DNA of 64,000 nucleotides from Pestalotiopsis fici W106-1 (Eukaryota > Ascomycota > Sordariomycetes > Amphisphaeriales > Sporocadaceae). The stretch is from the NCBI RefSeq assembly GCF_000516985.1, contig NW_006917094.1, forward strand, positions 4,109,833 through 4,173,832, in the 5' to 3' direction. Positions 50,563-63,915 of the stretch are shown here, one piece after another (the stretch's first letter is position 1; every line of letters starts with the position of its first letter). The position numbers and the translations under genes are program-made. The notes beneath the pieces are model-generated. The model saw only the letters and a list, made by a program, of their open reading frames with translations, did not search any database and was not told the origin of the DNA.

Positions 50563-52300
50563 ATGCGTCGCGGCGATCACTTGGCGGCAATCAAAGCATT
50601 CCCGCAGTGGTGTGCTTACAATGACGCCCAATTGCTTGATATAGTCTTGGCCACAGACAGCGAGAGAGGCAATCACTTTAGACCAACTAGAGACCTTGGC
50701 ACTGATGAGGGCAATGAAGAACCGCCATTGCTCCTTACGGTACCAAAGGATATGGTCCTCTCGGCCGAGGCTATTCAGCAATACGCAAAAGTTGACAAGA
50801 ACTTTCGTGACATCTACGATGCAGCTGGTCATCAGGTAACCATTGTAGCACTTTTGATAAGATTTTCTAGCATCTCTGCTCACCACGTCCACAGTCACAT
50901 CGTATGGATACTCTATTGTTTCTGCTGTTGCAGTACATCTATTCCTCTCCGGACTTCCAGGGACATAAGGGCGGCGCCTCTTCTTGGACATGGTACTTTG
51001 ATGTCTTGCCGTCTCGCATTCCTGTGCCGACCATGTGGTCGGATGAACAATTGATCTACCTTCGAGGAACATCTCTTGAGGTGAGCTATCATTGATGCAT
51101 GCGAACAAGCGAAAGCTCTGCAAATCAGCGTTTGACACTTGACGACTAGGATGCGGTACCTGCAAAGCTGCAGGCTTTGGGAAGAGAATTTGATCTTGTC
51201 CGTACCGAGACTGAGAAGATCCCATTTTGGCGGGAGTTTGTGCATGACAAGGAAATCATCACAGCGGGTGACTGGATTTACCTCGATGCCCTGTATCGAT
51301 CACGTACACTGGAGCTTCCCAGATCGGGAGAATCCATGGTCCCGATTTTAGACATGGTCAATCACTCAGCGGATGCCAATGCTTATTTCGACGAGACTGA
51401 AGATGGTGAAGTCAGGCTTCACATCAGGAGGGGCCATTCCATCCGGGCGTCCTTGCCCGAGTACTCGCTTACTGGTGGTGGTGACGAGATTACAATTGAT
51501 TATGGCCAGGGCAAGTCTGCAGCAGAGATGCTATTCAGCTATGGGTTCATCGAGCCGGGGACCTCAGCAAAGAGCCTCATGCTTCAGCTCGAAGCCATGG
51601 ACGATGATCCCCTTGCCAAGGCCAAGTTGCTCCTATATCATAACCATGAAGGAGCACCACGACTGAAGATCGAGGATTCGGATGACGGCGTCCCAACTTG
51701 GAGCGCGCCATTTGTTTATCTCATGTGCTTGAATGAAGACGATGGGATAGAGTTTCGGGTTCTTCAGACAGTCGACGGGGATCGTCAGCTCAAGCTCTTC
51801 TGGCAGGACGAAGACGTGACAGCCAAGGTTGCCGACTTTGAAAGCCTTATACAGGGACATGAGTTGGAGCCCATCTTTCGTCTACGGGCCACAATGGTCA
51901 TTCTATCCCTACTAGGTGCACAAATGGAAAACTTGACAGCTCCTATAGATTATGCGATGGAACAGAGCGATCCAGGGTCTTTTTCCCCCACTGCAAGCAT
52001 CCTGCAGCTACGCGGAGCCGAGCTTGATCTCCTGTCGAGGACATTGGCCGTGCTGGAGGAGCAGGTAAGATTCTTTGTCTCGTTTGTGGCTTACACCTGA
52101 AGTGCGACTGTCATCCCAACAGACGTAGATCCCCGAAGGACAACATGACGCCTGCATTAGACCTGACTTGCTAACGCATCCTGCAGAGAGACGGACTTGT
52201 GGAAAATGATAGGGTCAAGGCCTATCTCGGATCGATGGAAGCATCCCCAAATGAGGAGGTGCCTGGCCAGCCTACCAATAACGAGGACGATTTCAGCTAG
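50563..52300 (+). CDS. SET domain protein lysine methyltransferase
   Basis: SET-domain methyltransferase of the Rubisco-LSMT/SETD-type class, which usually methylates non-histone proteins such as ribosomal proteins. Exons: 50563-50835, 50895-51080, 51150-52064 and 52187-52300, all phase 0, giving 495 residues. Exon 2 is taken to start at 50895 so that it includes MDTLLFLLLQYIYSSPDF, a helix typical of the split SET region; an acceptor at the later AG would drop it. The SET core shows MVPILDMVNHSADANAYF (the NH-x-x motif for the cofactor), DEITIDYG and SAAEMLFSYGF. The C-terminal half resembles the helical substrate-binding domain of this class. The substrate is unknown. Confidence 0.87.
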
Positions 52301-55300
52301 GATCAGTTGGTAGAATCCCTCACCTCCACCATTCCCTACGCCCAAGTAGGTTAGACAGGAGGACCTCCAGATTCCCAAGGGACCAAGGGACAAGAAAGGA
52401 GTGCAGATACTGGAAAGCTTGATACTGAATCATGCACAATGCGATAACTTTCCGGAACGTCCATCCCCAGATTTTCGAATTTACACTACTACCATGCGAA
52501 TGAGATGGCATTTGCTAGTGCGAAAGACTCAACGAGACCTTGTCATCTCACAATAGACCTTGCTCGATATGGTCACGCGCATAAGTATTGCGTGGCCTCT
52601 GGTGTATGTCGGTCTAGGAGGCGATTCTACTCGACTCTAATAATTCCTTTGTCTTTCTGTTCAACGGTCTTTAACCCAACAGACTTGCGACCAAGGCGTC
52701 GACCCGTCTCACTCGTGTTTATGTCCGGACCGTCGTGCCTGAGAGTGTATGCATGTTATCCAAAAAGTCGGTAGTGGTACAGCCAAGGATACGGCACTGA
52801 TTGGGCTGTTCCTGCCTACAATGTACAGCAATATATGGATACTACCTATGTACAGAATGAATTGCGGGCTGCCTTTGAGCCACGAGTCCAGCCCTGGAGC
52901 TCGCCAATTTACCCCGGTATGGGGCTCCGAATTAGCCGGTGCGCACCCCGGGCGGCTTGTTTCTTTCCACATGGAGGGGTCAAACGGCCTTTTTTTTTTT
53001 TTTCCCCTCGGGCGCTGGATGGAAACACTTGCCAGAAACAAACAAGCTTTTCCCTCAAGACCCGTCAAATGTGTCGAAGGAGATGCAGATGGGTGACATT
53101 GTAAAAGCTGTCGAGTCGAGCAAGCGAGTCTTGCCCCAACATCACCAGTGTAGAGCTTGAATTTTCCTTCGCCTCAACGCGATTGATGCAACTAGCAGTG
53201 TGAGGCGCCCTAATGAACAGCATCTGCCTACTCTGGATTTTTCTCCTTCTTTGAACCGCAGGTTGAAGAACGAAGTGGCTGCTTTCAAGGCATACTCAAG
53301 GACAATGTCACACCCATGACTTCATGGAGGGTTTTGTACCAACAAGTTTTGGCCAAAGCGTTCGTTCCATGTTGGGACGAAATTCCCACGTGGATCATTT
53401 CTTCTACTCTGTACACACCCAATTTAGAGTATTTGGCAACGACGCTCTCGCCTCCCAATGTTTTTTGTCTGCTGTTGGAGACCAGGAACATCCATCTGAA
53501 CGGTGATGGGCTGCTGACTCGAGCCTACACGTCTGGCAGGTAAACGGCTTGAACGGTGTCCGAGGCTACCGCCATGCCTATTGTTGGTTAAGAGTGAAGC
53601 GACGGAGATGATCTTAATACGGCCCAAGTGGGCATTTAGCGGAACGTGGCCGAGGGGCGGCCCTCAGGGGAGAGGAGAGCTAAGCTTGCCCAACGCTCCA
53701 GCTGCATGCTGTGAAACTATACCGCATCTCGATTGAGATTCATGCACCTGCAATCAATCTAGCGTTAAGTGGCATGGATCGGTGAAGCGGCGCTACTCAT
53801 GGCAAGAACTTTAGGTCGCTTACAGCGTGTCAGAACGTATAATTTCCTCGAGATGACGGGCTGCCAACCTGACGGATTCATCTTTACTAGAAGTTGATGG
53901 CGTCCTGGTCTACAGTTGGCCGGCCAAATTGCCAACCTGGCTGGCTTGCAGGAAAACGGTGAGAACTGGTCATTTGAGCAAAGCAATTCTTCCAAATGTT
54001 CAGCCCACCGGAGCAAAATGGCTGGGTCAGAGGCAAGTATACTTCGTATAACAGCCACAGCGATGAGTACGTCGCATCATCTCAGCGAAGAGCGCTGGTA
54101 TTGCGGAATTAAGTGCTGCCACCAACCAGGGAAGCACTCTCATTTGTCGATCTTTGGTCGTAAAAGAGCCGATACAGTTCGCCTCGAGTCTCCAAGTGGC
54201 AAGAAAAATCCGAGGGCGAGGATCCCGAAATCTGGGGTAAACTTGGTCTTGTCTCGTGGCAGGGGACTTGGGGGGAAAGTTGAGCGAAATCACCAACCAC
54301 GCGGACGGAGCTGGGATGTGAAGCCAGTCGCAAGCCAGTCAGCGGATGAAACAGGAACAAACTCGCAAGTATTGATGTGGTGTGTTTCTCATAGAAGCAG
54401 TACCAAATCGTTCTTCGTCCTGGAGAGTGATGAGTGCCAATGTGCACAAATGCCGGCTTGAGACTAAGACGAGCCCACGTTGATCCCCAGTCCTAGCGAG
54501 GTTTAGATTGGACCATGACGCCTATACTATACCAGACCAAGCAGCCAGGTCATACCACCACTATGCGTCAGACAATAAGTCGGAACATGTTCTAACGGGG
54601 AACTAGAGAAACTTGGAGTAAGTATGTACGGCAAAAAGGAGGATTCGGATCTCGCAAACTCTAAAGACAGACACGTTAACTATTTTCGATAGTGCAAAGG
54701 ACAATACATTGCCCTACAGCCCCTTCCCTCGCCAAGGTACCTACCCTACATGCCCTACCGTTAGGTCGATCATCCATTGATGATGTCTTTCTTCAGAGTG
54801 CACTACATCTTAATGTACATTACATACGCTACACTACCAACCTAGGGCACTGATGAATAAAAATACAATGACCAGAGGCAAAGGGAGGGCACTTTGCACG
54901 CCTTACCACTGCCAAGCCTCTCTCCGTCTCTTCCAGTGTCCGTCTTCCACATCCCTGCAATCAGAATCAGTGAAATGCCCTTAGCAGGCATCAATACATG
55001 GGAAATGTACCCCCAAGGTAATGTAGCAAGCCTGAGATGTACCGTACCTACTAGAGCTCAGCGCCCCTCATTGACCCTTGGCCTCCCCCGGATTTCTGAA
55101 ATCTAGCCGGCTTGATTGGCCGACAAGTACGACGGCGGCCCCAGCATTATGGAGAGTTCTGGCAGGTCCCCTTTGGTCTGCCCCCATGGCGCAACGCCCT
55201 TGGCAAGCTGGGTGGGTTTTCCTTTACATAGTCTTCTTTCTCCACATTCGCCAGTCCCCCGTCTCTTTTCCAGCTTTCCACGTTTCATTTCATTCGTTTC

Positions 55301-55668
55301 CCTACCCGTCAAGACCGACCTCGCCGTCTCCAGAACACCTACCCCGGATTTCCTGGATAGCTTCCGAAACACCATCGTCAAAAGAGCTGCTGGTCGCGTG
55401 ATGACACAGTAAGAGTTGCTACTTCTATAGCCAGGGGCCACAGCAACAGACTCGTCTCGCCAGGTTTAAGCATACGCGGGTCTTGGGGCATGCGCGGCTT
55501 CTGCGGGGACTAGCTGAACTCTCGCCGACGCGGTATACTCAAGTCATTCTCGCGGCCGCCATCGGCCCTTTGAAATACTCCCGAGAGTCTTGAATGATAT
55601 TATCTTGTTCCCAGACTGGCTTCTAAACACAAGGACCAACGGTAAAAGGAGGCAACTGCGTCGTCAAG
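52301..55668. other. Long intergenic region upstream of facB
   Basis: About 3.4 kb with no supported gene. The longest frame (53916-54461, 181 codons) looks non-coding. The right end is the facB promoter and leader and includes a short upstream ORF at 55594-55626. Confidence 0.5.
55594..55626 (+). promoter_or_regulatory. Candidate upstream ORF in the facB leader
   Basis: A ten-codon ATG-to-TAA frame ending 43 bases before the facB ATG. If included in the mRNA it could dampen translation; the transcript start is unknown. Confidence 0.3.
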
Positions 55669-58614
55669 ATGCCTGGCATACTGCCCATGAAAGTGATCAA
55701 AGTCGGCACCAGCTCGCAGAGTCGGATTGCTCAGGTAAGACTGATAAGCCCATGACGGCAATTTCCACATTCTGTGTACCACGTGCTCACACTTCCCAGG
55801 CCTGCGATCGGTGTCGGAGTAAAAAGATTCGCTGTGATGGCATCCGCCCGACTTGTTCGCAATGTGCCAATGTCGGGTTCGAGTGCCGCACCAGCGACAA
55901 GTTGAGCCGGCGCGCATTTCCGCGCGGCTACACAGAGTCCCTTGAGGAGAGGGTGAGAGCCTTGGAAAGTGAAGTCAGAGAGCTCAAGGATCTTTTGGAC
56001 GAAAAGGATGAGAAAATCGACATGCTGTCCAAGATGCACAGTCACCACCACATTCGTCGGATCTCACATTCGCCTGCCACGAGCCCGGCGGCTTCGGTAG
56101 CGCGGGAATCCGCAAGGGAACCTTCGCCGGCTAAGGAGGACACATTCCGTGTTCAAGCGTCGCCGTTGTTGCTAGGAGTCGAGAACTCGGACTCATATTT
56201 CATGGGACCCTCCAGTGGTCGCTCATTCATAGGTATGCATGCAGCTGTCTTGCTTTTGATGCTTTACTCCATCTAACCCTCCTCTACAGAGGCTTTCAAG
56301 CGCAAGATTCAGGAGAATGGAAAGGCTTGCTCCGACTTCAACCCGGAGGCCTTCCTACATATTCAAGGATGCTATCCCTTGGTCACACAAACCCCCTCCT
56401 CCTCGATAAAGATTCCCCCACGGCTCTTTTCCGACAGGTGTGTCAACATTTACTTCCAGGAGTGGGCACCACTATTTCCAGTACTGCACAAGCCGACGTT
56501 CCTGCATGTCTACGAGGAGTTTGTTGCCGACGCAGACAAATTGAAGAGCCACCACAAGATCGCTCAACTCTATCTGGTATTCAGCATTGCCGCACTATCG
56601 AGCGACTTGCCAGACACGGAGCAGATCGCCGCCTGCGAAGTGCAGTGGCAAAAGGCACTAGACGCCATCCTCATGGAAAACACCATGAATACTCTCCAAT
56701 GTTTGATCCTTGCTTTGATGTATTGCACTATCCGTGCAGACTATAAACGCTTGATTCACTACAAGGGCGTTGCCATAGCTCTATCGCACCGTCTAGGCCT
56801 TCACCAGAGCCAGAAGCGATTCTCGTTTGGCGCCTTGACGATTGAGACGAGGAAGAAGGTGTTTTGGACCTTGTATACGCTGGACTGGTAAGTCAATAAT
56901 GGTTTTTCCTGCTAATCCATCATCATCACTGACTTTCCCTAGTTTCTCGGCTGCAATGCTTGGTCTCCCCAAGGTGCTGAAAGAGGAAGATATTCATGCC
57001 GAGTACCCTTCAGACTGTGACGATGAGTATGTGACTGAGAAGGGCTTCCAGCCGACTTTGCCTGGTGAATACACAAGGTTGTCGAGTGCACTGGCGCTAT
57101 TCAAGGTATCCCGCATCCTTGCCAAGGTCCTCGAAAAGAACTATCCCGCCGCCACATCCTACGACCTGTCACTACAGCAGATTTCGATGCTGGATTCAGA
57201 ACTCTCAGAGTGGAGCGAGAACCTGCCTACCCATCTGAAGTTGACCTTTGCTCAAGACAAGCCTTCGACAGATGTCACAGGCAGTCGCTCGCCTGTTTTG
57301 GTAAGTCCCGTTGATATTTATTCAAGAAATCCGACTAATCATTGACAGGCATTGGCGCTCTATTACATTCGCACATTGATACATCGTCCAGCCGTTGGCT
57401 CAAGCCTGGGCCCCAAGGCTGCACCATCACTCATCGCGCTTGGCGAGTCCAGCAAGCACATGATTCAGATCGTTCAACTGCTGGAGGAGCGAAGCATGTC
57501 ATTCTCCTTCTGCTTGAACAAGACGGATGTGTTAATGTTATGCTCCATGACACTCCTATACCAGACACTCGACCTCAAGCACGAAAGCAAGCTTGTGAAA
57601 GATGCGGAGCGATTGGTCAATGGCGTCCTCAAGGGACTGATCAAGTCCAAGGCCCCGGGATCGGCCAACTTACAACGTGTGGCCTCGTTGCTCATCACTG
57701 TAGACGCGCCGATGTCGCCACCTTCCGCTCGTGGCAGCCCAGAGTCTGTTGCATCTACGGCACAATCTTTGCGAGCCTCACTTCAGCAGGTCAACCTTTC
57801 CAGAAACAAGCCTCTCTACTCGCTCGGGCGCAATTCGATTGCTAGTGTAAGCGAAACCGATTTGCTGTCTCAGCAGGAAAAGCTACGCCGCATGACCGCA
57901 CCACAGTCTACCATGGTCCGCCCCGAGCTCTATCGATCACAATCACGCGCTTCCTTTGATGATGCCTCGACGCCACGGCCGCATGAGCACCGGCAGCACA
58001 GGTTCTCCTTGTCCCAGATTCAGCAAAGTATGATGAGAATGTCCTCGGCACATAAGAAACGGACAAACCTCGACTACCTGTCGCTGAGCAACACACCGGC
58101 CACGACGGTGCCACCGTCTCCAATCCAGTCTAGGACTGCCGTTCCACAACCACAATTACAAGCAAAAACTCAGCAAGCACAATCACCAGTCTATCCATCG
58201 TCTTCGATAGCACCGCCCAAGGGCACTTCATCGAATGGAATGTCGAATTCCGAATGGGAGTCCTTACTGGGCGCTCTGGACGGTGGACAGGCTAACCTGT
58301 ACGATGCCATTTATGGCGGTCCGGCACTCTCACTTGAGACACCACCACCAGTCCATACGAATTTTCCAGACTGGTCGCCGGACTCGTGGAATTTGTCCGG
58401 CTTCAACCTAGGTGACGTGAACTCAAGCGCGCCGCCACCGCAAAGCGTACTCAGTTTCAGTGACGAGAGTCTCAGTTCCGGCGATGAATTGCCTGCCAGC
58501 GATGTCTATTTCAACATGAATGACGACTACCGCGGCAGCCTACTCCATCCCAATCGACCTTCTACGGACGGGTTGATACTCATAGACGGACTACCTTTGG
58601 ATTTAGGTCTTTGA
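55669..58614 (+). CDS. facB: Acetate/gluconeogenesis activator FacB (Cat8 family)
   Basis: Zn2Cys6 transcription factor that in Aspergillus activates acetate-utilisation, glyoxylate and gluconeogenic genes; Cat8 in yeast. Exons: 55669-55734, 55800-56232, 56290-56887, 56943-57300 and 57349-58614, giving 906 residues. The first exon encodes [13 protein letters not shown] and ends SRIAQ, splicing directly into ACDRC; this is the FacB N-terminus as I know it and replaces a misleading in-frame read-through upstream of exon 2. The zinc-cluster Cys are 24, 27, 34, 41, 44 and 51, followed by the linker [17 protein letters not shown] and a heptad-rich dimerisation coil. The middle is a fungal-TF regulatory domain ([13 protein letters not shown] onward). 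The C-terminus is Ser/Pro/Gln-rich with acidic segments, likely activation domains. All introns are short GT-AG. Confidence 0.93.
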
Positions 58615-60047
58615 AATAAGCGATTAGGAAATGCGATACTGTTCTCTTTGGTCTGATGATTCAATGAAGATATGGAGGGTAAATCGGGAGGCATTTGCAA
58701 AGTAGTATATACAGGTTTGGAGCTATCATGGGGGTTTTACGAATTTTGGCTAGGTCTTAATCCGAATTGCGTGGGAAAGGACCGGATTGAACAAGTTCCC
58801 ATGGGCGAGATGGCGTTCATATCGACTCTATATATTTAGATAACCTGTACGGCTTTAAAAGAATACAATGGTGAAATACACACGACCAGAGCTCCTTGTA
58901 CGAAACCATGGGATTCATCAGGTGTATAGGTTTGGTAGATTAGCTTACGGGTTGGGGATTATCCTGACTCGGACCAATTTGATATGTCTAAATTTTGGCT
59001 CTTGCATACCCGTAGGCACCAGACGGCTACGCGGGCACTAGAGATTTAGCACCACTTCCGTAATAAGAGTTCTAAAATTAACCACATTGAGTATTATCTA
59101 TAACCCTTTTAAAAGGTGTTCAGGGGACTGACTGTATACAATCACCTTTGAAAATGCCTTGTGCAGTTGCCAGTTGTTATGTAATTGCTTGAGCTAGGAC
59201 TTACTCATACCAAAGTAGAGCCATGACCCTCTTTTCTTACGTATTTCTAGGCGACATTCGGCAATGTCGGGGTGTGACGTCAAGTGTCTCCTTGATAACA
59301 CGGACTTTAAAGGAAGTTTTTCCTTTTCTTTTCTTTCTGAACTCGGATTTTCGCCAGGTTCCGAGACTCCGCGGTTATGTTCTTTGTAACAGGGAAATGT
59401 AAAAGACATCGCGGCTGTAAGCGGACTTAAGAAACCGGAATACTCTGCCATTGACACAAGGTGGGTAGCGCGGCGCGGCGCAGCTCTTCCACTCTCTCTC
59501 ACTTTCTCTTTGCTCGCTTCCGTCTCTCGCTATCTCTCGCTATCGCACCTGCAGTTTTGTGAGTGAGGGGTCATGTTGCCGTTCCGTATTTGGAGGGTTT
59601 CTATCTACCTTTAGTTCCCCAGATGTATATGGTAGAGGCAGGGTAAATGCACGGGGGAAGGAAAGCAGGGGGCTCATTTAAGGAAATGTACCTTGAGCTA
59701 GGACTTCTTGGCCCGGGATCTTGGCGACCTTATTTCCACCCAAAAGAATCCACACGTGTGTGTGTGCGTGCTGCTTTTCTGGGGGCTTTGTTACACACCA
59801 GAGCTTCAAGTTCTTCCATATTAATCGACGTTCCCTTGCTGACTTATTTTTTCTTTATTTTTTTTCTTTATGTTCGTGCTTTAAGTTGATCATCACTTCT
59901 TCATTCTGGGCGGGTAGACTGTAATTTGACGAGCCAAGACCAATTCAAGAGAGACTTTTCCGAAAGGTTTCAGCACAGCTCAAGCAGCAGCCAACTCGGT
60001 GGCCCAAGGCAAGGCCATCTGCCAAAAGAGCAGAAACGGATACAGCA
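58615..60047. other. Intergenic region, facB to Pgc1-like gene
   Basis: About 1.4 kb. No gene was recognised. Short CT-rich and GT-rich runs occur near 59490-59540 and 59755-59770. Confidence 0.5.
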
Positions 60048-61587
60048 ATGACGGTCCCAAATGAGTCGACGCGTCTGCTCAACTCGAATTACAAGAGTAT
60101 GGGCAGTACTACACCAGGTGTGTCCGCGTCCTCTCCGCGGGCTCTTTGATCTGATACTAATGAGGCCTTGGGGGGAAAACTAGCGGCGCCGTTTGCATCG
60201 GCATTGACAATTTCGTCGCAAATTGCTGCCGAGCAGGCGGCAGACGGCACCACCACCAATGGTGACGGATCAGCAGCGGCGACCTCGGAGGCTTCGTCCA
60301 TCCGGCTGCCGCAGGCTATAGCGCATCGCGGATACAAGGCCGCCTTTCCAGAAAACTCTCTGGCGGCTTTCCGCAGCGCCGTGGAGATTGGCGCCCACGC
60401 TATAGAGACGGACTTGCACCTATCCAGAGACGGAGTTGTCGTCTTGTCGCATGTGAGTTTGTTTTTTCTTTCCCACAACTGGTCTTGGATTTATATAGGC
60501 GATATTGGCACCGTGTTGGATTGATTCATACATGACCATGTAATCTGCAATACCAGGACAGCACAGAAGAGAACAAGGCAGAAGCCGGGGGGCGAGATTT
60601 CTTTTTCTTCAAGGCCGAGCTAGGACTGACATTCTACGCCAGGATGCTTCGCTCAAGAGATGTTTTGGCATTGACAAAAAAGTCGCCGACTGCGACTGGT
60701 CCTATCTGAGTACTCTGCTCACATTGCGTGAGCCCAAGCAATCGCTGCCACGTCTGATTGATCTGCTCGAGTACCTCGCAAAACCAGATGCAGAACACAT
60801 GTGGTTATTACTTGATGTAAAGGTATGGCTGATTTGATAATTGCTTGTATTGCCTGGAGTATCTTCCTTTTATGCAAGGGCTATCAAAACTGACCATCTC
60901 TCGTATAGACGCATGATGATGCCAACCAAATCCTGGCCGGCATCGCAAAAGCCATAGCCTCTGTGCCCTCGAAACGACCTTGGACTGATCGCATCATGGT
61001 CGGCTGCTGGGATGTACGTTATTTCGTCCCCCTCCTTTAAATCCATCAAGTTATTTTCTCGTGCCCGACTGACATAAATACAGGCCAACTACGTCAGGCT
61101 GTCCCTCAAACACCTTTCCGGGTTTCCCTTGGCGTACATTGGCGCCGACCTGGGCTACGCCAGCGCCCTGCTCCACGCCGTCCCCCACATGAACTTCAAT
61201 CTGCTGCAGACCGTGGTCGCGGGCCCCTGCGGCCGGCGCTTTCTGCTCAAGGCCCGCCGCCACGGCCGTGCCGTCTTTGTCTGGACCGTCAACACCGTCG
61301 GCTGGATGGAGTGGGATATTCGCCACGAGCTCGACGGCGTCGTCACGGATGATCCCAAGCTGTACCTCGAGGTCTGCGATCGCTGGAAAGACCAGCCCAA
61401 TGGGCAGAGCAGTGGGCCCGTAGAGAGGAAAAAGGTAGAGCAGCGGGCCAAGAGATATGCCCTTTGGACTCCACGAATGATCTTTGAAATGTCGTTGCTC
61501 ACATTGTTGGTGGTAATATTTCTAATCTTCCTTAGGCTGAGATATGGCATGCCAAAGAAACGAGTAGAGAAGTCTCTTAGTGGTTAG
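60048..61587 (+). CDS. PGC1: Glycerophosphodiester phosphodiesterase, Pgc1-like
   Basis: GDPD-family enzyme resembling yeast Pgc1, a phosphatidylglycerol phospholipase C that limits phosphatidylglycerol levels at lipid droplets or mitochondria. Exons: 60048-60117, 60184-60452, 60643-60822, 60909-61013 and 61084-61587, giving 375 residues. The catalytic signature is AHRGYKAAFPENS (His71, Arg72), ETD (Glu98, Asp100) and SHD (His113). The SHDASLKRCFG block is created by splicing from 60452 to 60643; earlier AG sites in that 190-nt intron give the wrong frame. The barrel continues with LLLDVK, MVGCWD and VFVWTVN. A C-terminal hydrophobic anchor (LLTLLVVIFLIFLRL) follows, as in Pgc1. The N-terminal ~60 residues are variable and Ala/Ser/Thr-rich. 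Confidence 0.9.
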
Positions 61588-61982
61588 TTCAAGTCTTGAT
61601 GAATGGAATATCGGTAAACATATCGGGGCGATGAGATGTATAGCGTCATGTACTTGATAGAGTTTGGAGGGACTGCCGCTGCCGCGGGTATAGATATACC
61701 GCCAGAAAGGTCATTACCATGTATCAATGGTCTGACCGGAAAAGATGTACTGGAATTCACGTCTTCCGCTTTAAAGACTTGTGTTATATTAATTGCATCC
61801 CACTTGTTCGGTCAAATGGGTTCGATGACTGAAAACAACACATTTATGGTCGAGATAGTAATAGTGTGCCATTAGCAATGTTCATTTGTTTTGCTGACAC
61901 AGGCACACTACCATTTCCAATGTATGTGAATGTGCATCTTTGGTATTTTCCATGCTTTGCTTTGCTCTATCTCAACCGTCGC
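61588..61982. other. Convergent intergenic region, PGC1 / AIP1
   Basis: 395 bases between two stop codons of convergent genes. It holds both 3' UTRs and nothing else recognised. Confidence 0.6.
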
Positions 61983-63915
61983 TTATTGTAAACCCGAGGT
62001 TGTCCAAATCTTGACCGCAGCATCTCCACCTGTGCTTGCGACCTTGTCGCCCGTTAGCCAAGCCACGGCATTCACCCCATCCTTGTGTGCATTCAGAGCC
62101 TTTACTCTGCTTCCTGGCTTCGAAAGACTCCAGACAAATACATTGGTGTCGAGAGCTCCACTGACAGCATGTGTGCCAGCTTCGTTCCACGAGATGCTAG
62201 TAACCCTCGCAGTATGTGCTGACCATCTGTCCGTTGCAATTGAGAGGTCCGCGGTCTTGTAAGCAAAGATCTTGCCTGATGTGTTGCCGGCCGCGAGATG
62301 CGAGCCGTCCCTGGAGAATGACACGGCCGAGATTTGCGCAGTGCTGTTCTTTGCCTCGGCGGACTGCGAGAGTTTGTTGGACGAGTCTACCTGGTAGACA
62401 CGAACAGCATTGTTGCTCAGACCAACGGCGACGGACGAGCCGTATGCTGCAATGGATGTCGGCTGCGCATCAGAGATATCAAGCTTGCTTGCAAGAGTAT
62501 CCTTGACATAGACTTCTACTCCGGATAACGTTGCAACATATGTGCGTCCTTCGGCGGAAGCTACTCCTTTGGGCTGCCCAGAGAGCTTCAGAGACTCGCC
62601 GGCAAAAGTGGTTGCCGACTCGTCAATGATGCGCAGAGTGTCGTCCCAGCCCACACTGTATCCTCTGCCGGCGCTCGAAGAGATTTGGCTGACTTGGTTT
62701 GTATGCGTCTGGCCATCGACCACGGATCCAACACCCGATGAAACCTCCCAGCTCAACACACGGCCTTCGAAACTTCCTGTCAAAAGCTTGGAGCCCTGTC
62801 CACTCGAGTCTGCAGTCATGGCTGTGATGCTCTTGTTGTGTCCTTGCACGATCTTGGAAGGTTCCGGCTTGCCCTCGTGCAGGTATGTCAGATCGCCATC
62901 CAGGTTGAGACTTATGATCAGACCATCACTTCGGCCGTGAGGCCATACAACGCCAACTTGTTGGTCGGCCACGCTGGCACCTTCGCCAAGCTTCCACGAC
63001 TGCGTAACCTGTCCGGCCTCGACATCCCACACCTTTACAGTCTGGTCTGCGCTGGCCGTGACAATCTTCTTGCTGTCCTGGCTCCAGCTCACAGCAAAGA
63101 TACTGCCCGTGTGCTCACCCTCGCCAAAGGTCCTTGTCGGCTCTCCCGTCTTGCCGTCGTACAGCTGGATCTTCTTGTCGGCGCCCACCGTCACCAAAAG
63201 GTTGCCATCCGGGGAGAACTGGGTGGCAAACACGAATCCCTTGTGGATACCACTGTGCTTGCTGTTGAATTTGAAGGGGGCGCCGTGTAGGAAGCACAGG
63301 GCCATGTCGTCACTGACGGTGGCGGCGCGCAGGGGTCGCATGCCTCGAATGGCGACGGCATTAATGACCTTGCTGTGTCCCGAGACCTCGCCGACGCTGT
63401 TGCCCGAGTCGGCCGTGATGCAGTGGCCGAATCGTTCGCGGCCGTCGCCAACGGCAATGATTCGCTGGCTGTCGCCGTCCCAAGCGATGTCGTTGATGCG
63501 ACCCGAGATGATATGGTACTCGCCCTTGGTGTTGACGGCCTCGACGGCGTCCCAGACACGCACGGTGCCGGAAGCATCACCCGAGGCCACCCAAAAGCCC
63601 GACGGCGAGAACTTGGCTACGGTCGTGGCCGTCGTGTGGCCAGTGTACTGCTTGCATTCCGAGGGGTTGTCGATGGAGCGGAGGAAGATAGATTTGCCAG
63701 ACTGACCAGAAACTTGTTAGCCACGAGTTCATGAGACAAGTACATGTACGGCGTGTTTATGCAATATCAGATGCTAATTTGGGTGTTTAGAAGAGCCAAC
63801 GGCGACTTACAGCATATGCTAACCTCTCACCCTTTGGGTCGGTGGACAGCTGTGTAGGCTGACCCCGCGAGGTTGCGGGAGTCGCCGCGAGGATCTTCTC
63901 GATCGAAATGGACAT
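61983..63915 (-). CDS. AIP1: Actin-interacting protein 1 (WD40)
   Basis: WD40-repeat cofactor of cofilin that promotes actin-filament disassembly at cortical patches. Minus-strand exons 63915-63811 and 63701-61983 join in phase 0 over a 109-nt intron, giving 607 residues, the usual Aip1 length. The N-terminal exon encodes MSISIEKILAATPATSRGQP, and the next begins SGKSIFLRSIDNP, the family's opening. WD repeats fill the rest; examples are GDASGTVRVWD, ASADQTVKVWD, SGALDTNVFVW and TGGDAAVKIW at the C-terminus. The arrangement fits the double beta-propeller of Aip1. The start is fixed by the first ATG and by the family N-terminus. Confidence 0.94.

Noticed and set aside
53916..54461. Plus-strand open frame of 181 codons in the facB upstream region.
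   Set aside because: Mixed low-information composition, no domain, no splice or promoter context. It might be an orphan gene but cannot be supported.
60453..60642. An extra or cassette exon inside the 190-nt intron of the Pgc1-like gene, using an AG near 60557.
   Set aside because: It shifts the downstream frame and destroys the conserved SHDASLKRCFG block; the single long intron restores the family sequence exactly.
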